From contig OZ034972.1 of NCBI GenBank assembly GCA_964030785.1, positions 49,402,038 through 49,466,037 of the forward strand: DNA of 64,000 bases, given 5' to 3'. Positions 20,001-34,248 of the stretch are shown one piece after another. The notes under the pieces are model-generated. The model searched no databases, had not been told where the DNA came from, and was given only the letters and a program-made list of their open reading frames with translations. The first letter of the stretch is position 1. Each line of letters opens with the position of its first letter. The position numbers and the translations under genes are program-made. This DNA comes from Siderastrea siderea (Eukaryota; Cnidaria; Anthozoa; Scleractinia; Rhizangiidae).

Positions 20001-23000
20001 TCTGTTTTTCAGAGCTGCAAAGGTTTCTGTTGTTGTTATGACAACTGCGTAAAAAGAAAAAAATAGTTAGGATTAAAACTTAGAGATGGTGTGTTTCGGA
20101 AAGCGCAGTAAATGGGCACTGCGGTTCCTGGGTACCATGTGGTGCGTGTACTTTCTGTCCAATGGGATTTGCGCTGTTTCTACTCGGTACAGAAACTGAA
20201 GACTAAATGCATGGATAGTGCATGTGCACATTGTGTTTTTCGTGTGCTTACTTTTCTAGATGCAAGGAATTCCATGCCTCTTGCCACTTGGAAAGCTGCG
20301 CTCACCACATCTGTCATTGTGAACTGTTTATCAGGATTATCACTTGGTGGCAGCCATGTTGAATCGTAAATTCCTCTTCTGTTTCGCAGGAATTGCAACA
20401 TGTTTCCATAAGGACAATACTCAATAATTACACAGATATCACAATGCCGCCCTGTATAGAAAACAAGACGACATAAGAATAAAGATAACAAGAAATAACT
20501 TAAAGGAGTCACGTTCGTGAAACTCTAAATTTAAAAAAATGTCAACTATATCATTCGCAACTTATTCCAAACTTCCTTTCTTCTAACCGTCTAAACTTAC
20601 GTGTGTAAGAAACACCGTTTTGGTTACGAATCGAATAAAAGTTTCATAGACTCGTGTTTTTACTTTGGGATGCATTCACAACTGACATTAACCAAGCCTA
20701 AGAGTTTTACATGTGAAAGAAAGTATGGAAAATCATCGGATGAAAGCCACCGTAAACCTCTTTATTTCAGGTATCCCAATCTATCCAAGTCTCTCGAGGA
20801 AATGAAAACTTGAAAAAAATTGAAGTTTAGACCCGTTTTCTCAAACTCAAATTAGGTGATTGACATAGTAGCCTGTTGTTGAGGCCTATTGTTGATGAAT
20901 ATGCATTATATCCAGCGGTGCTTACCCTTTGTGCATGCTCCCAGCAGATTGACGATATTCTTGTGCGACCCAATGTGTATCAGTATTTTGAGTTCAGACT
21001 GCAAGTCTTTGTGTTCCAACTCATCTGCTCCTTCTATTTGTAACAATGATCAACAAGATAATCGCCTTTCAAATAAATACTTTTATGTTCCCTCCTAAGG
21101 CACATAGCATGTCATTCCAAGTCAATAAATATCATATTAAAAACAAACGACCATGTGTGATTTGCCATTTAAAGACTTTCAGCGCCTACATGTCGAACAG
21201 ATCACATAAAACTTAGTTATAAAAATAGGTAAAGTCGCACACGAGCCAAGGAGGCCCACACGGCCGGAGCTTATCCCGGTTTCTTTAGCATGAAGCAACT
21301 GAGAGTATTACTACCCCCTGGGTGGGATGCTAGTCCATCGCAGGGTTACCCCCAGCAGTATGTCGCCGGTACCCATTTTATACACCTGGGTGGAGAGAGA
21401 CAATGTGGGGTAAAGTTTCTTATCCAAGGAAAGAACGCGATGGCAGGGTCTGGAGGTCGAACCACCGACCTTTAGATCTGAAGTCGAACGCGCTAACCAT
21501 TACACCACCGCACCGCCACAAACTTAGTTATAGCTTCGAAAAAAATCAAAACGAAGACAACAAGAACGACACATTAAAAATAAAAACAAAACAAAAACAA
21601 AACAACAACAACAAAAACAACAAAAGAGAACTTTCCACTGAAACAAGGGCTTCAATGGGCGTGCCAACAGAAGGCCACTTAACCAATGTTCGTGGTTACA
21701 TTTCACTAAGGAAAACCGGTTTTTTTTTTCACAATAGTCAACATTTTACATTTACATTTTTATATATTGATGTATGTAATTAAATTCTGAAAAGCCCACG
21801 GGGAGAATTTAATAAAGTATTATATAGAGGATATTACACGGTGGCGAGAAGATATGAATTTTATGTTCGAGTGGCAAACACAATATCTCACGAGTGAGCT
21901 CAGCGAACGAGTGAGAGATTGTGTTTGCCACGAGAACATAAAATTCATATCTTGGAGCCAACGTGTAATGTTCTTTTTATTATATGGAGACAAAATATCT
22001 GAAATTGCCCATTTTTATTCTCTTCTCGTCGCAAGTGTCGAGAAATTCTTTGAAAACCTTCAAATCGTACAAGGTCTTCTTTTCTGTGTTTTCGTTGTCG
22101 AAGCTTTCGGAAAACTCTTTCACTTGTTCATCGTTTAGTAAAACAAACCTGCTTGCCACCGCCATAATTCTAAACAACACTGAGGCAACGACGCATTCAG
22201 TTCATTCAACAAAGTAGAAAAGGCGGGAATCGTGACGTCATTGAACGATATGACACTCAAAAGCGTGACATACGGAAAATACGCCACTCGGGTCCCGGGT
22301 GGAGTGGCGTATGGAATCTACGAGTGGTTTAGTTCCCAGTAAAACACTCTCCTCCATATAGTAAATTATATTATATAACTGCAGGAATATCTAAGGAACT
22401 TCCCAAGACCTTTGTTTTGAAGTGTTTGGTGCACTTGTAAACTCCATTCAAACCCTCTGGCTAACTTTTGTATGTGTTTTTTTTACCTTTCAATGTTTTG
22501 ACGGCCACTTTAATCGGTCCCTTAGCAGAGATGGTCGATCCTCTTCGTGACTCCCTTTTGTTGTTTGATAAGCGGTGCCTTGTGGTAACTGCTGAGTTGT
22601 CAGTAATAATACAAGCATCGGCTTCAGCTAAATACACTTCACCAAAAGCGCCTGAACCGAGGACCTTACCTGATGAGAGACAGCACAGAGAAGGAATATG
22701 TCAACACAACAGAAAGTAAACAACAGGGTAAATAACACCACTTCACGAATACAAAAGCCAGCCAATGCATGTTGAGAACAACGGTAGAAGTTCGTTTAAA
22801 AGACATCTGATTGGTTGTCTTCCATAGTGAACTGCGAATCCGCGATTCTGGTTGTCGCTTCGTTGGATATCCGTTGATTGTTAGTTATTGTGCACGCATT
22901 GTTCTTTAATAATAAATTCTGTTCTTTTAGTCCCTTTTTTAAGGGACTAAAAGATCGGTCCTAATTTTCTTAATTTACTAACGCGATAAGGTCCACCAGC

Positions 23001-26000
23001 CCTCGTTCTGTGTGTATTTAATAGAGTTCAAGAGGAAAGTGAACCTGAGTATTAGAGATTCACTCGTTTTCTCCCACGCCCCCGAATAGCCTGATTCTCA
23101 GGTTATATTTTAATAATACCCTCTGTTTCGGACTCACCAAACTGCAACTGTTCCCGAGGGAACTCCCATCGCTTGTCATACGGCAGCTTGTTCACTTGTT
23201 CAATGAGAGGGATGGACGAGTCTAGTCTTGCTATCAAGTCTGGTAGCGAAGGACTGGTACAGATATAGAAACCATCGTACAGCTGGCGCCGACGATACAA
23301 AATGGCAGCGATTATCAGCAACAAAATGAAGAGAGCCACACTGACTGAAATGGCAACTATGAAGGTGATCTTGGAAGACGGCTGCGGGCCCTTCACAGCT
23401 CCTACTGGCGTTCGTTTAACTGTGGAGAAATACAGAAACAGTTGAGAACAGTTGTCAAACAACTATTTGAACACTGTGGGCGGGAAGAAGGCTATCCGGA
23501 CTGGAGCTCCCATTCCCCTTCTCTACATTTGTAGGTCAGCGAAGGCAGGTTAAGAATTTATTGTAAAAGCCGGCCCATGCCACACAGAGTCGCAAGGCAT
23601 CGCCACTTCTTTGGAAATGCTAACTTTTTTACGCAGAATGATATTGAGTGTCGAAACGGGTTCACAAGCGGTACGAGCGCGCCATTACCAAAGGAAACAA
23701 TGCCGAGACCAACCTACAACAGTTTGCAGTGGGTGACTAACCGGTGGTAAACTTGCGCCAACTTACAAGCGAATGGTAGCTTGATCAAAGTGAACGCGAA
23801 TGATCGAAAGTGATCACTAATACATGAAAGCTGTAGCCTAGAATAGCAAAGTAGCAGGTGAAGGCAATTTGTAAGAGCTCGATAGGTGACCCCACATGTG
23901 ACTACGCCCCGAGGGCGTCTGAGAACGATGCTGGATGCTTTGATTAAGCGCATTTCGAAAGACGAAAAAAAATCCATACACGCATAGGTAAGTAGGGGGC
24001 TAGTGTAGAATGATGTCTTCCGGAACAAATGATGCGTCGTTTTACTAAGCTAGTCAATAGCCACTCAATACTCGTTTACAAATTGTACTTACCGATAGAT
24101 AAGACAACTGTGTCATTACCAAATGTGTTTTCTGCAAAACACACGTATTTACCATAGTGCTGCTCCTGGACGGAATTTATTCGAAGAGTGTGTTTCTTGT
24201 CGTCCGATTGCGTGACAGGTGCGTGTCGCCCGTCGCCTGTTTTCGTGACCCATTTGACCAAGGGTTCGGGATTACCCGTAGCTTTGCAGGTTACGTTAAC
24301 GTTTTCTCCCAGATCCCTCGCCAGGGTGTCTTCCATGTAGATAATCTTCGGCTGAGCTGAAAAAAAAAAATTCAACAGGCAGGAATGCTAAGTTTTAAAA
24401 AGACTTGCATGGCTATTATGGGTGAAAGCTTTTGACAACGTTAAGAAAAGTTGCTGTTACGTTGACTCAAAATAATTTAGAACGCATGTTTCAGAGGACT
24501 ACCATTAACAAAGCTCAGTTCAGGTTTATTATACAAACCTAAAACATTCAAATAGCCTTCACTTGAATCCTCTCCCATAACGTTCTCAGCCTCACATTTG
24601 TAAAGGCCCGTGTTATGCACGTGACTTGGTTTGCATATCACCAGATATTCCGCTGCAAAAGTTAGGTGCTTCTCCATATAATGGAATCCATTTATTCTGC
24701 AGTCATCCTCAGACCCAAGAGCAAGCAGGCTCAACTTGACGCCATCTTTGTACCACGTAACGTTTGGCGCTGGATACCCGGATGTAACGGCGCAATGCAA
24801 AATTGTCTTGTTTGTTTGGGTTTCGTGAATGGTTTTGTTCGAAAGAGAAACAACGGGAGCAATAAACTCTGGAAAAAAGAATAGTAAACAAGAAATAGTA
24901 AACAAGAAATTCTGAAGAATTTACAGGCGGCGCATAGTCTCTCACCCCCCTCCCCCCTCCCTAATAAAAAAAATCAATATTATCAAAAATAATATTAATA
25001 AATAAAATTATTTTACTTACATTGTGTTTGCATGGGAACGCGTGATGAGTAAGGCTAGTGATATATGGCTTTACGTTTACATTTGCACTGTCAACAATCT
25101 CGTCCAGATCTAAGGCCAAGATTCACATAAAATCACGGGATCTTTTAAAACCAGTTTGTTTCTTTTATTTAGTTTTTGACAGAATTTCTCTAAACACTGA
25201 GTGGAAGTAGTTTTTTGCTTAAAGACTTACATAACACATTTCTTGGGCCAAGACAAAGAAATAAGATCATCCGCCATACCTTTTACAAAAACTTTAATCA
25301 CTGAAATCTTTGTGTCGTTAGTGGTCCATCCAACACAGAGATAATCGCCAGCATCCTCCAACTGCGCATGCTCAAAGTATAACGTGTTTGTCAAGTTATG
25401 CTCGTTCCTATTTAGCTTGGACACACTACTACGGGCCCCATTTCGTTTTTGCCACGTGAGATGCTGGAAATCTCCAGCACTCGCTTGGCAAAGAAGTTTG
25501 AATGAGCTTCTCTCGTCTACTCGCAGGACCGGGATAGAGGGAATGATTTCTGGTAAGACGGCCTGAATATCTGCAAATTAAACAGGCAAAGAAAAATGAG
25601 TTGGGGATTAGACCAAAGTAGGGTCATTGCTTCATTAATTTATCCCATCGCTTCGAAAATGTACGCTTCGCATATCGGAAATAATAAAATTTTTCTTTTT
25701 GTATGCAAGACGCGTATCACGTCAAACTTTACGTATTCTGATAACATTGTAATTGAAATAAATTTTCAGTTGTATGAAAGTAAATCAGTTACACTGAAAA
25801 CAACTGTCAGAATAGTCATTGCAGTCCTGTAGAAAAGGAGTCTTTTGCGGTGCACTAGACCGATATCTTATCAAGGAGGCGTCTAGGAGAATGACAGTCC
25901 ATCGAAGCGTTACCTCAGCTTTGTTAGGAGCCTCAAACAATTTGCCGGGACCATTTTACATTTTTTTTATGGAGAGAGGAAAAGTGGAGAGAACGTTTGC

Positions 26001-29000
26001 CGTTAATTTTTAAGTAATTTATTTTTTCATTCATATGGTCGTAGGGTGGGTTAAAATAAACAATGGACTGATAGTGTTTGACTTTACCGTAGCCTGTGAA
26101 CAGGATCTCAGTTGGAAAATTAGGAAAAAGAAAGGTGGAAGAGTGGAAGGAGGGGGAGGGTATTTTTTTTCGTGCGATCTACACCCCACTAAGGGGCCTG
26201 GCCTTAGGCCAGTTTTTCCGCCGTAATATTTAGAGGATATTACACGGCTAATCTCGTACCCAGATTTCTTCCACAAGAGACTACAAGAGATCTGGGTACG
26301 AGATTATTATACGGCGTGGCGAAGATATGAAGTTTGTCTTCAAGTGGTAAAATTTTACTTTTTACCGCGAGAAAATAAAATTCATATCTTCAAGCCACCG
26401 TGTAATTTTCTTTTTATCGTATAGACAAGACTGCTTTTGCACAAACAACTGTGCGACAGCGGTACTTCACGTCATCGATATCCTTACTAGTAAGGATATG
26501 GAGAACACGCCACTCGAGTACCGGATGTAGTTTCGTATGACTTTAAGACTGGTCTACTTTCCACTAAAACACTCTTGTCTATTTAATAAATATCAATATG
26601 CTTTCGTTTTCTTCTAAATGGCATTTGAACGTTTTTATGAAATGTACATTTTAATACCAGATCTGTGACTATGACTCAGTCAATGAGGTCAGGCCGAAAG
26701 TTGAACATGTCGCGGTTCCCCATCGCAAAACAAACCTACCCTATACAGATCAATAAATAGATTCTCACCAATCCTGTGCACCAGATATATAGCATCGTCG
26801 TGTCCAAGAGAATTCTCGGCAACACATCGGAAAAAGTACCCGGATCTAGCAGGGGGCAAGAACAGACTGCTGACTCTGGACGGGACATGCGAAGATGGAT
26901 TTATCACTCTCCGAGGAACTCGTCGCCATTTCTTCGCGTCTGGTGTGCAACTTGACGAGCAGGTTATGATTGGCTGTTGAAACCACCTGAAGTAAGGTAT
27001 CGGGTGGCCGCGCAACGCAGTGGACTGGATCGTGGTAGCGGCTCCAAAAGCCAAAACGCGGAAATCTGTGTCGTTTTTTTTGTTTAGTACTGGCTTTTCT
27101 GGAAAATATAAAGAAGAAAACCCACGGAAAAAATTGAAAACAAAACAACAACAAAAACAAAAACTAAAACAAAAACAAACAAACAAGATGCTAGGACCCG
27201 ACCAAACGGATTCAAAACTTCCATTCAGCTCCGTTCAACATTCTTTAATTCGGCAAGTTAAACGAGTTTGGGCACCCTGTTAAATTGAGCGAGTTAAACG
27301 AGTTTGGGCAGCCTGTTGAATGATGTTGGGTTACTCTTGGAGGAGGAAGGGGGGGGGGGGTGAATAATGTGGTATGGTGTTGAGCAATATTTGATTGCCG
27401 GCAATGCAACATTCGTATGAGAAAGTCGTCTTCAACAATGTTGAGTGATGCTGAATCCGATTTACCGAGGCTGCATTGTTGATGAGCCTGACGCAGAATA
27501 TTCAAACTGGCCGATAGCATCACGGAAACTGATTAAAACTGCCTGAAAATATTTACTGAGCATGAAATCCACGTTGTTCTGGCAGTAGATTTTTATTTTT
27601 GAGTTCCAGGGAGGAACGCTCATTGAGGGAATATTTAACTTACCATGGACATCTAAGGTAACAGTTCTGTTATCAACACCAGCAGTATTGCGAGCAACAC
27701 ACGTAAAGTCTCCGTCATCAAATGGGTGCAATGCATTCCGGATCGTTAACTCGGCCCCAGACCCTGTCCATGTTATCTTGTATTTAGATTGGTCGCTATG
27801 GAGACGGCAAGTTTTGTTTTGTTGTAGTTCACCCTTACAGCTTCCAAGACGAACGCCATTTTTGAACCATTCCATATCCGGAAAGAGAGATTGGCCTTCT
27901 GCTTCACAAATGAGTCTCCTAGTTTGCGAAGCGTTAACAAGGATCTTTGTCTCGAAATTGATGATATTTGGAGGTTTGAAGCCTACAGGATCTGGAGTTT
28001 TGACCTCTGCAAGAATAACAAAATGTTTTTCGAGAAGGCGGGAAGTCATGTGCAACCCAGTTACTGGAAGCTTTTCACATTAATGGTGAATCGCTTGATA
28101 AAGGAGCTGAAACTGACATTATCTATCTAGACTTCACGAAAGCGTTTGACTCTATCATGCGAGACTCTTATCCAAACTACCATCATTTGGTATTGGAAGT
28201 CACTTGATAGACTGTTTTCGGGCTTACCTCACTGGTAGAAAAAAAAACCGGTTGTGATTAATAGATCCCATTCTTCATGGGCGAGTGTAGGTTCAGGGGT
28301 TTCACACCCGATTTTATTTCTTATTTATATCAACGATACACCGGATGCTGTATCTTTATCGAGATATTCATGTTTGCTGACGATTCTAAGTGCTTCAAAG
28401 TAACTGACTCGTCGATAGATGTTAACAAACTCCAAAATGATTTAGACAGCCTAAATGAGTGGTTTATAAGAAATGAACTCCTTTTCCAGCCGCCCAAGTG
28501 CCATAATTTACGGGTTTCTCGCAAACGTAATAGTTTTCAGCGCCGTTACTACCTCAGTGGCCACGAATTAGAGTTAGTAACGATAGAGATCTTGGTGTCA
28601 TCGTAAGCAAGGAAAGTAGCTGGAATGAACACTTAAATGCTGTAGTGTCAAAAGCCAATAGAATGTTTGGCTTTTTGAAACGAAAATGTGCAGGAATCGT
28701 GGACTGTAAGGCTTTGAATTTACTGTATGTATCGTAAGTACGCTCACACATGTCCCACTGTTCTCACGTTTTGGCGCGTCAGTCAATGGTTAAGGATATT
28801 CTTTTACCACTTGAAAGTGTCCAGAGAAGAGCCACTCGCTTTATTTGCAAGAACAAAGAGCTATCCTACATAGAAAGGCTGCGAAACTCTAAAGATTATA
28901 ATCTTTTAAACTTTTAATCAAAAGCTTTTCAGATGTAGTCGATGGAGAAGTCGTAGATCTTAAGCAGTTCGTAACGTTCAACCATGGGTGGTCTCGTCAA

Positions 29001-32000
29001 GGTGTTCCTAAAAATTACCCCTGTCATCATTCCTCTCCATCCGTTAGGTTAAAACAATAAGTATTGACAAAAGGTACATTTAAGGCCGAGGGTATGCCAG
29101 CGACTTTTTGCTTCGACAGGTCACAGGTTAAAAAGTTTCCTATTTACCAGCGCTCGAGGAAAATCTCGCCTTCAAGCCAACCTCACACGGGCAAAACAAC
29201 AGCTGCAAAAATCGCATAAAGAACAGAACCTACCCGGTGTATATCTTACAAAAACGGAAGGAATTTTCCGAGAGCCCGTAGCCTGACAAAAGTATTTCCC
29301 TTCATCACTGGGTCTTCCGTGAGTGAGTGTAAACAAGTTCCCTTGGAGAATGAGTGAGGACCCGTCAGGTACTCTTTGGACGAGAGTTCCCGGTGTCGAT
29401 TCCTGCCATAAAGTCACTTTCATGTTAGCTCCAAACATGGCACAAGCTATATTAATCGGTTGATAAGGGAGTACTGTCATCACTGGGGGTGTAGTTGGCT
29501 CATGTGTGAGTGGTGTGGTCGGCTTGGGCGTGCTTGGTAATGTGGACATTGTCGTATTCAGACCTAAACAAAAACGAGAGCGTAAAAGAACAATTTAGAT
29601 TTGCTTTCACCAGGTTGCTGCTAAAATAAATATCGCAATGTAGTAGTCTGAGAGAAGGAAATCGGAATGTGGCAGTATGAGAATGAAAATACCCCTTCTA
29701 GAAGAACAAAAACTGTGCCTCTCTGGAGGAAAGATAAATTTTTGCTGTCTGTTCAGTTGGCAAGAGTACTTTTGACAAAACTTCCTCCTGGAGAGATACA
29801 GAATCACTGTTGGAAGTCCTTGTAGTCACATTTGTGTACAACATCTGTTTTGTACAATGTGCCTATCCTCGACATAATTTCAACTTGTTTTTGACTTTTC
29901 TATGTCGTCATGTCGTTATCTATGAGAACAGATTCAATGGCTAACTATAGACTACTTAAACTTAAATTATTGAAAATATTAAAGAAGAATATTGAAACCG
30001 ATGCTTTTTTTTGGACAGACGTAATCTCCTTCTTCAGGTACTAAACGTTCTAAAAACAATATCAGTAGTGGTCCCAGCTATATACTATGTGTATGATACC
30101 TTCAATTTTTACTGTGGCCGATTTGAGCCAATATCCAACACCAAATTCCGTCACTCTGCATTCATAATCCCCTGCATCAGACTTAGTGATATTATTCAGT
30201 CTGAGCACGCTCTCGAAAGCTGACATCACGACCGTTTTATCAGTGACAGGTTTCTTGTCTTTGTACCACCCAATGCTATGTATCTCCTTTTCTCCAGAAA
30301 CTGAACATTTGATAGATAAGTTGTCGCCTTGTTTAACGGCTGAGAATTCTGGCGATACCACAGGTAATGGAGGTACTCCTATATAAGGACACAGAGTAAT
30401 AAAACATCAACGTATAAGTATGTTGGTCCTTTAAGCCCCAATAGCAGGATAGAGACAAGCATCTTATTACGTACAAACATGAGGCGGATTAGGTGGGGGG
30501 GGGGGGTACCCTGGATCCCCCCTTCTTCTCCTCCAAACCTATACTTATCTTTTCCGTTTCGAAATAATCAAATGCATTCTGCTAAGATCAGACCATGTTC
30601 ACTGGGAAATCGTTTAAAATTGCTAAGGCAGAGTTTCCATTCTTTGGCTTGCCAAGTATCACGAGTACAAGCTGCCCTTTGCACACCCCCTGTCAAACGT
30701 TCCTGGATCCGCCCCTGATTGAACCGAACTTGACTTCTTTGATCGGTTGAAGCGACAGAATTTAATAATGCTGTACCCAATACCGTTTAACCTGTATTAA
30801 ACGGTCACTCTCGGGGAATAATCGATTGGTCGCTTAACATAAGTTGACCGTTTAAAATAGGTGGAGACAATAAGAATACACTTGTTGGGAATATGTAAAT
30901 GAATAGTGATCTTATTAAGAGAGGTCACGTTACAGTAAATGAGGGGGACAACTTTAGGGAAACTCAGAACTGACCGCTTAATAGAGGGTGACCACGTCAT
31001 ATAGGGTCCTTAAATATACGCACCTTTCTGTGGAACTGGTAAGAGAAATCCCAAATCAACATCTTCTCGCGTCCTAGTACATGACGACACAACCTTGCAG
31101 ATAATCTTTCCCTGCATTCTAGAGTCCAGTCCATGGATGGTGAGGATCCTTCCAGTCAACGTGATCTTGTCTCCATCAGGCGTCAACTGAGTAACGCCGT
31201 CCATGCGGATTATCTCCAGATACATGCGAGGCTGAAAAACTTTTGGGGCGCCACAGTTCAGGTCCAGAGAGCTTCCAAATGTCACAAACAAATTTCTGAA
31301 TCCTTGGTGAAGGGCAGAATTTGGAGCTGGAAGAAAACGTAAAAGCAAGAAACAAGAAACGGAACAGAGCTTCGAATATATTTGCTCATTTTTGAGTGGC
31401 TTCAGGTAGCTCGGACTACTTTGTGGGCGTCTCGTTTTTAAAACATTATTCCGATGAGGAAAAAGCTTCACGCAACCATGTCTGCAGAAACAAACTTTGG
31501 CATCATTTTTAATTTTTGTGCAGTGTTTATGCAGTTTACTCCATTATGTCGGTATCTCCGATTTGTATTGCTCTCAGAGACTATTAGATTTTCTGCAACT
31601 TTCGTCGAAGCACGGTGCCTGTGATTGCGTTGTTCGTTTTCATGTTCGGACATCCTGTTGAAGCCCTTACCTTCCTAAACCAAACCAAAGCTTGGCTGTG
31701 GCAAAGCATAGTGTTGCCTAGAGCGGGGATTGATGAAGTAAATAAGGAGAAAAAATATCAAGAAGGCAAATTCATTTCTTACTTTACCTGGGTTGATATT
31801 CAGGTAAGCCTCTTGTTTTCTTTTTATCTTCACTTGTGGCGCCTCGCAAAAGTAGATTCCAAAGTCATTGAAATTCACAGCGTGGATAACAAACTTCTGG
31901 CCGGTGCGACTGACTCGGCAGCCATCAGTGAATCGTTCAACGACCACTCCAGAAGAAATCTTTTGTTTCAGTTTTACTCTTGCACTAGGCTCACTCAACC

Positions 32001-33851
32001 GACAGTCAAATATCACTGAATCTCCAACGGTTTTGGTGACTCTCTTTAAATAATTTGATTCCCACTTGACTATTTGTACCGAAAACAGTAAAGAGAATTG
32101 ATGCATGTAAGCAATATATTAGATGCTGAATTCAATTCACTGGGTGGCCTTTGACATGTTTTTCTTACCACAGCTAATCGCAAATGCTAGTAATTTCGTC
32201 ACGTTTTGGAAGGGGGTGGTGCAGGGCGCCCGGGAAGGGAGGGGTCAGTGATCAGGGAGAGGTTCGGTTTAGTCGCGTTATCCGCGATAAGAACATGTCG
32301 TGGTTTTCTTTCTGCTGACTCCTGTCATAATCTCAATTCCAGGTTGACCACACTGCTGCTGGTAGAAACTTGTTACAAAATACGAAGCAAAAACTCATTT
32401 ATCCTGTTATGATGAGGCCTGATTTAGCTCAAATCAGAAGGAGAAGCAAACAAAAACAGTAAGGATACGAAAAAGTCTTGGAAGTGACAAAGCAACCTCG
32501 TCCCCAGGGCCTTCTCCTCGTTCAAAATGGCGGTCGGAGAAACCCCTGGCCAAGGCTGCCAAAGTGGCTCCAAAAGTTCGTTAGAATTTCGTCTCGCAAA
32601 CACGATGAAATGTCTTCGTTTTGTTTGAATAACGGTTTCCGATTGCAGAAAACAAATAAGGCCGCCAGACGCTGGAAACAACGTCCGAAAAAGCCATTTC
32701 ATCATGTGTCACGTGACAAAATACTCCACGATTCGTGGAGTATTTCAGCAGCCTTGGCCAGGGGTGTCTCCGACCGCCATTTTGAACGAGGAGAAGGCCC
32801 TGGGGATGAGGTTGGTGACAAAGGTATGGCCCACATATACGGCTCCCTATGCATCAAGGGAAGGGAAACAACCGGAGAGTAGTGCCTACCTGGTGTACCA
32901 CAGGCTTTCATATCATCCCTCCACACCAGTCCCTCTGAGCAGTTCATCCGGGTACTTATACCATCACTGCAAACGAGGTATCCTGTTTTTCTATGCGGAT
33001 CAGGAAACACGCCATCAAGCTCTGGGCATTCGGTCTTGCCTGAAAAAGAAAAGGAGACCGTAAGTTGACAATACACCTCTACAGTCATATCATTTCATGC
33101 TCAGTAAAAATGTTTGCAGCCCTCACTCCCACACGAGATCAGTCTACCAGTCTTTACCTTTCGCCCTTTGCCTTTTTTACTGATTTCTAAACGACACAAA
33201 ATAATTCAATCCACTGTATAGGTAATCTCCTTCTTCAGAACTTTGTTTATCAATACATGCCCCTCGTAATGTTATCAGCAGTGGATTGCAGCTCTTGCCC
33301 GAGAACAATTGAAGGGTTTTATGGAAAAAAGTGCGCAAATTGTCAAAAGTGTCAAATTAAAAACCCGGACGTTTTCTTTCCTTATTACCGTTTTCCTACC
33401 TAGCACTATCAGTTTTTCATGGGAAGACCAAAACCCGTAATCCTGTCCAGTTTCAAACACGCGGCACTCATACCACCCGGCCTGATTCATCTGAACGTTC
33501 TTTAACACGAGGGTGTTTGTCCACGTTTCTCCTTTGATGTTTAACTCTTTCCTGACCACTTGATGTTGCGTGGAGAGTTTTCGCGCCCACTTGTGCCACT
33601 GCACAGATAAGATTCTCGTCCCTGTAACTTTGCACGTAAGGTTTGCATCTCGATTGACAAGAATGGTCTTTAGTCTTTGATCAACACTTGGTACTGGAGG
33701 GTCTGAAAGGATAATTAGATAAAAACGTTGGTAGAATGCTTGAATCAGTAATGAAAAAAAAAACTTGTTTAGTCAAACAGCTTGTCATTGTCATCGCCAT
33801 CGTCACTGCCATCGTAATTTTCTTTGTATTTATCATTAACATCGCTATCGC

Positions 33852-33910
<59 letters not shown>

Positions 33911-34179
33911 CCGTTGTTGTTATTATCATTGTCATCAACTTTGTCAACACCACTACCACCACTTGTCGGACGAAATGCCAAACAAATACTCAAAAACGAA
34001 CGGTTAAACACTTTCAATGTACTGACTCGTCTTAGAACCTTTACAACTTTCACGAGGGGGAACGAATATTGCGAAATCGATTACACCTCCACACCTTATG
34101 CAGATTTCATTAGTCGAATCGAATTTCTATTATTCCACTGAAAGCTATTGTTCAAAAGAACTTATCAAAAATACTTAAT

Positions 34180-34248
<69 letters not shown>

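Noticed and set aside
21440..21520. A functional tRNA gene on the minus strand
   Set aside because: The tRNA-like head continues into a 298-bp repeat with target duplication and related copies, so it is a SINE.
27245..27523. Repeated CPNSFN protein pattern
   Set aside because: Comes from a short duplicated motif in an intron, without protein-like context.
33681..34053. Poly-Met, poly-Asp, poly-Ser and poly-Ile open frames
   Set aside because: They are translations of an (ATC)n microsatellite in different frames within an intron.
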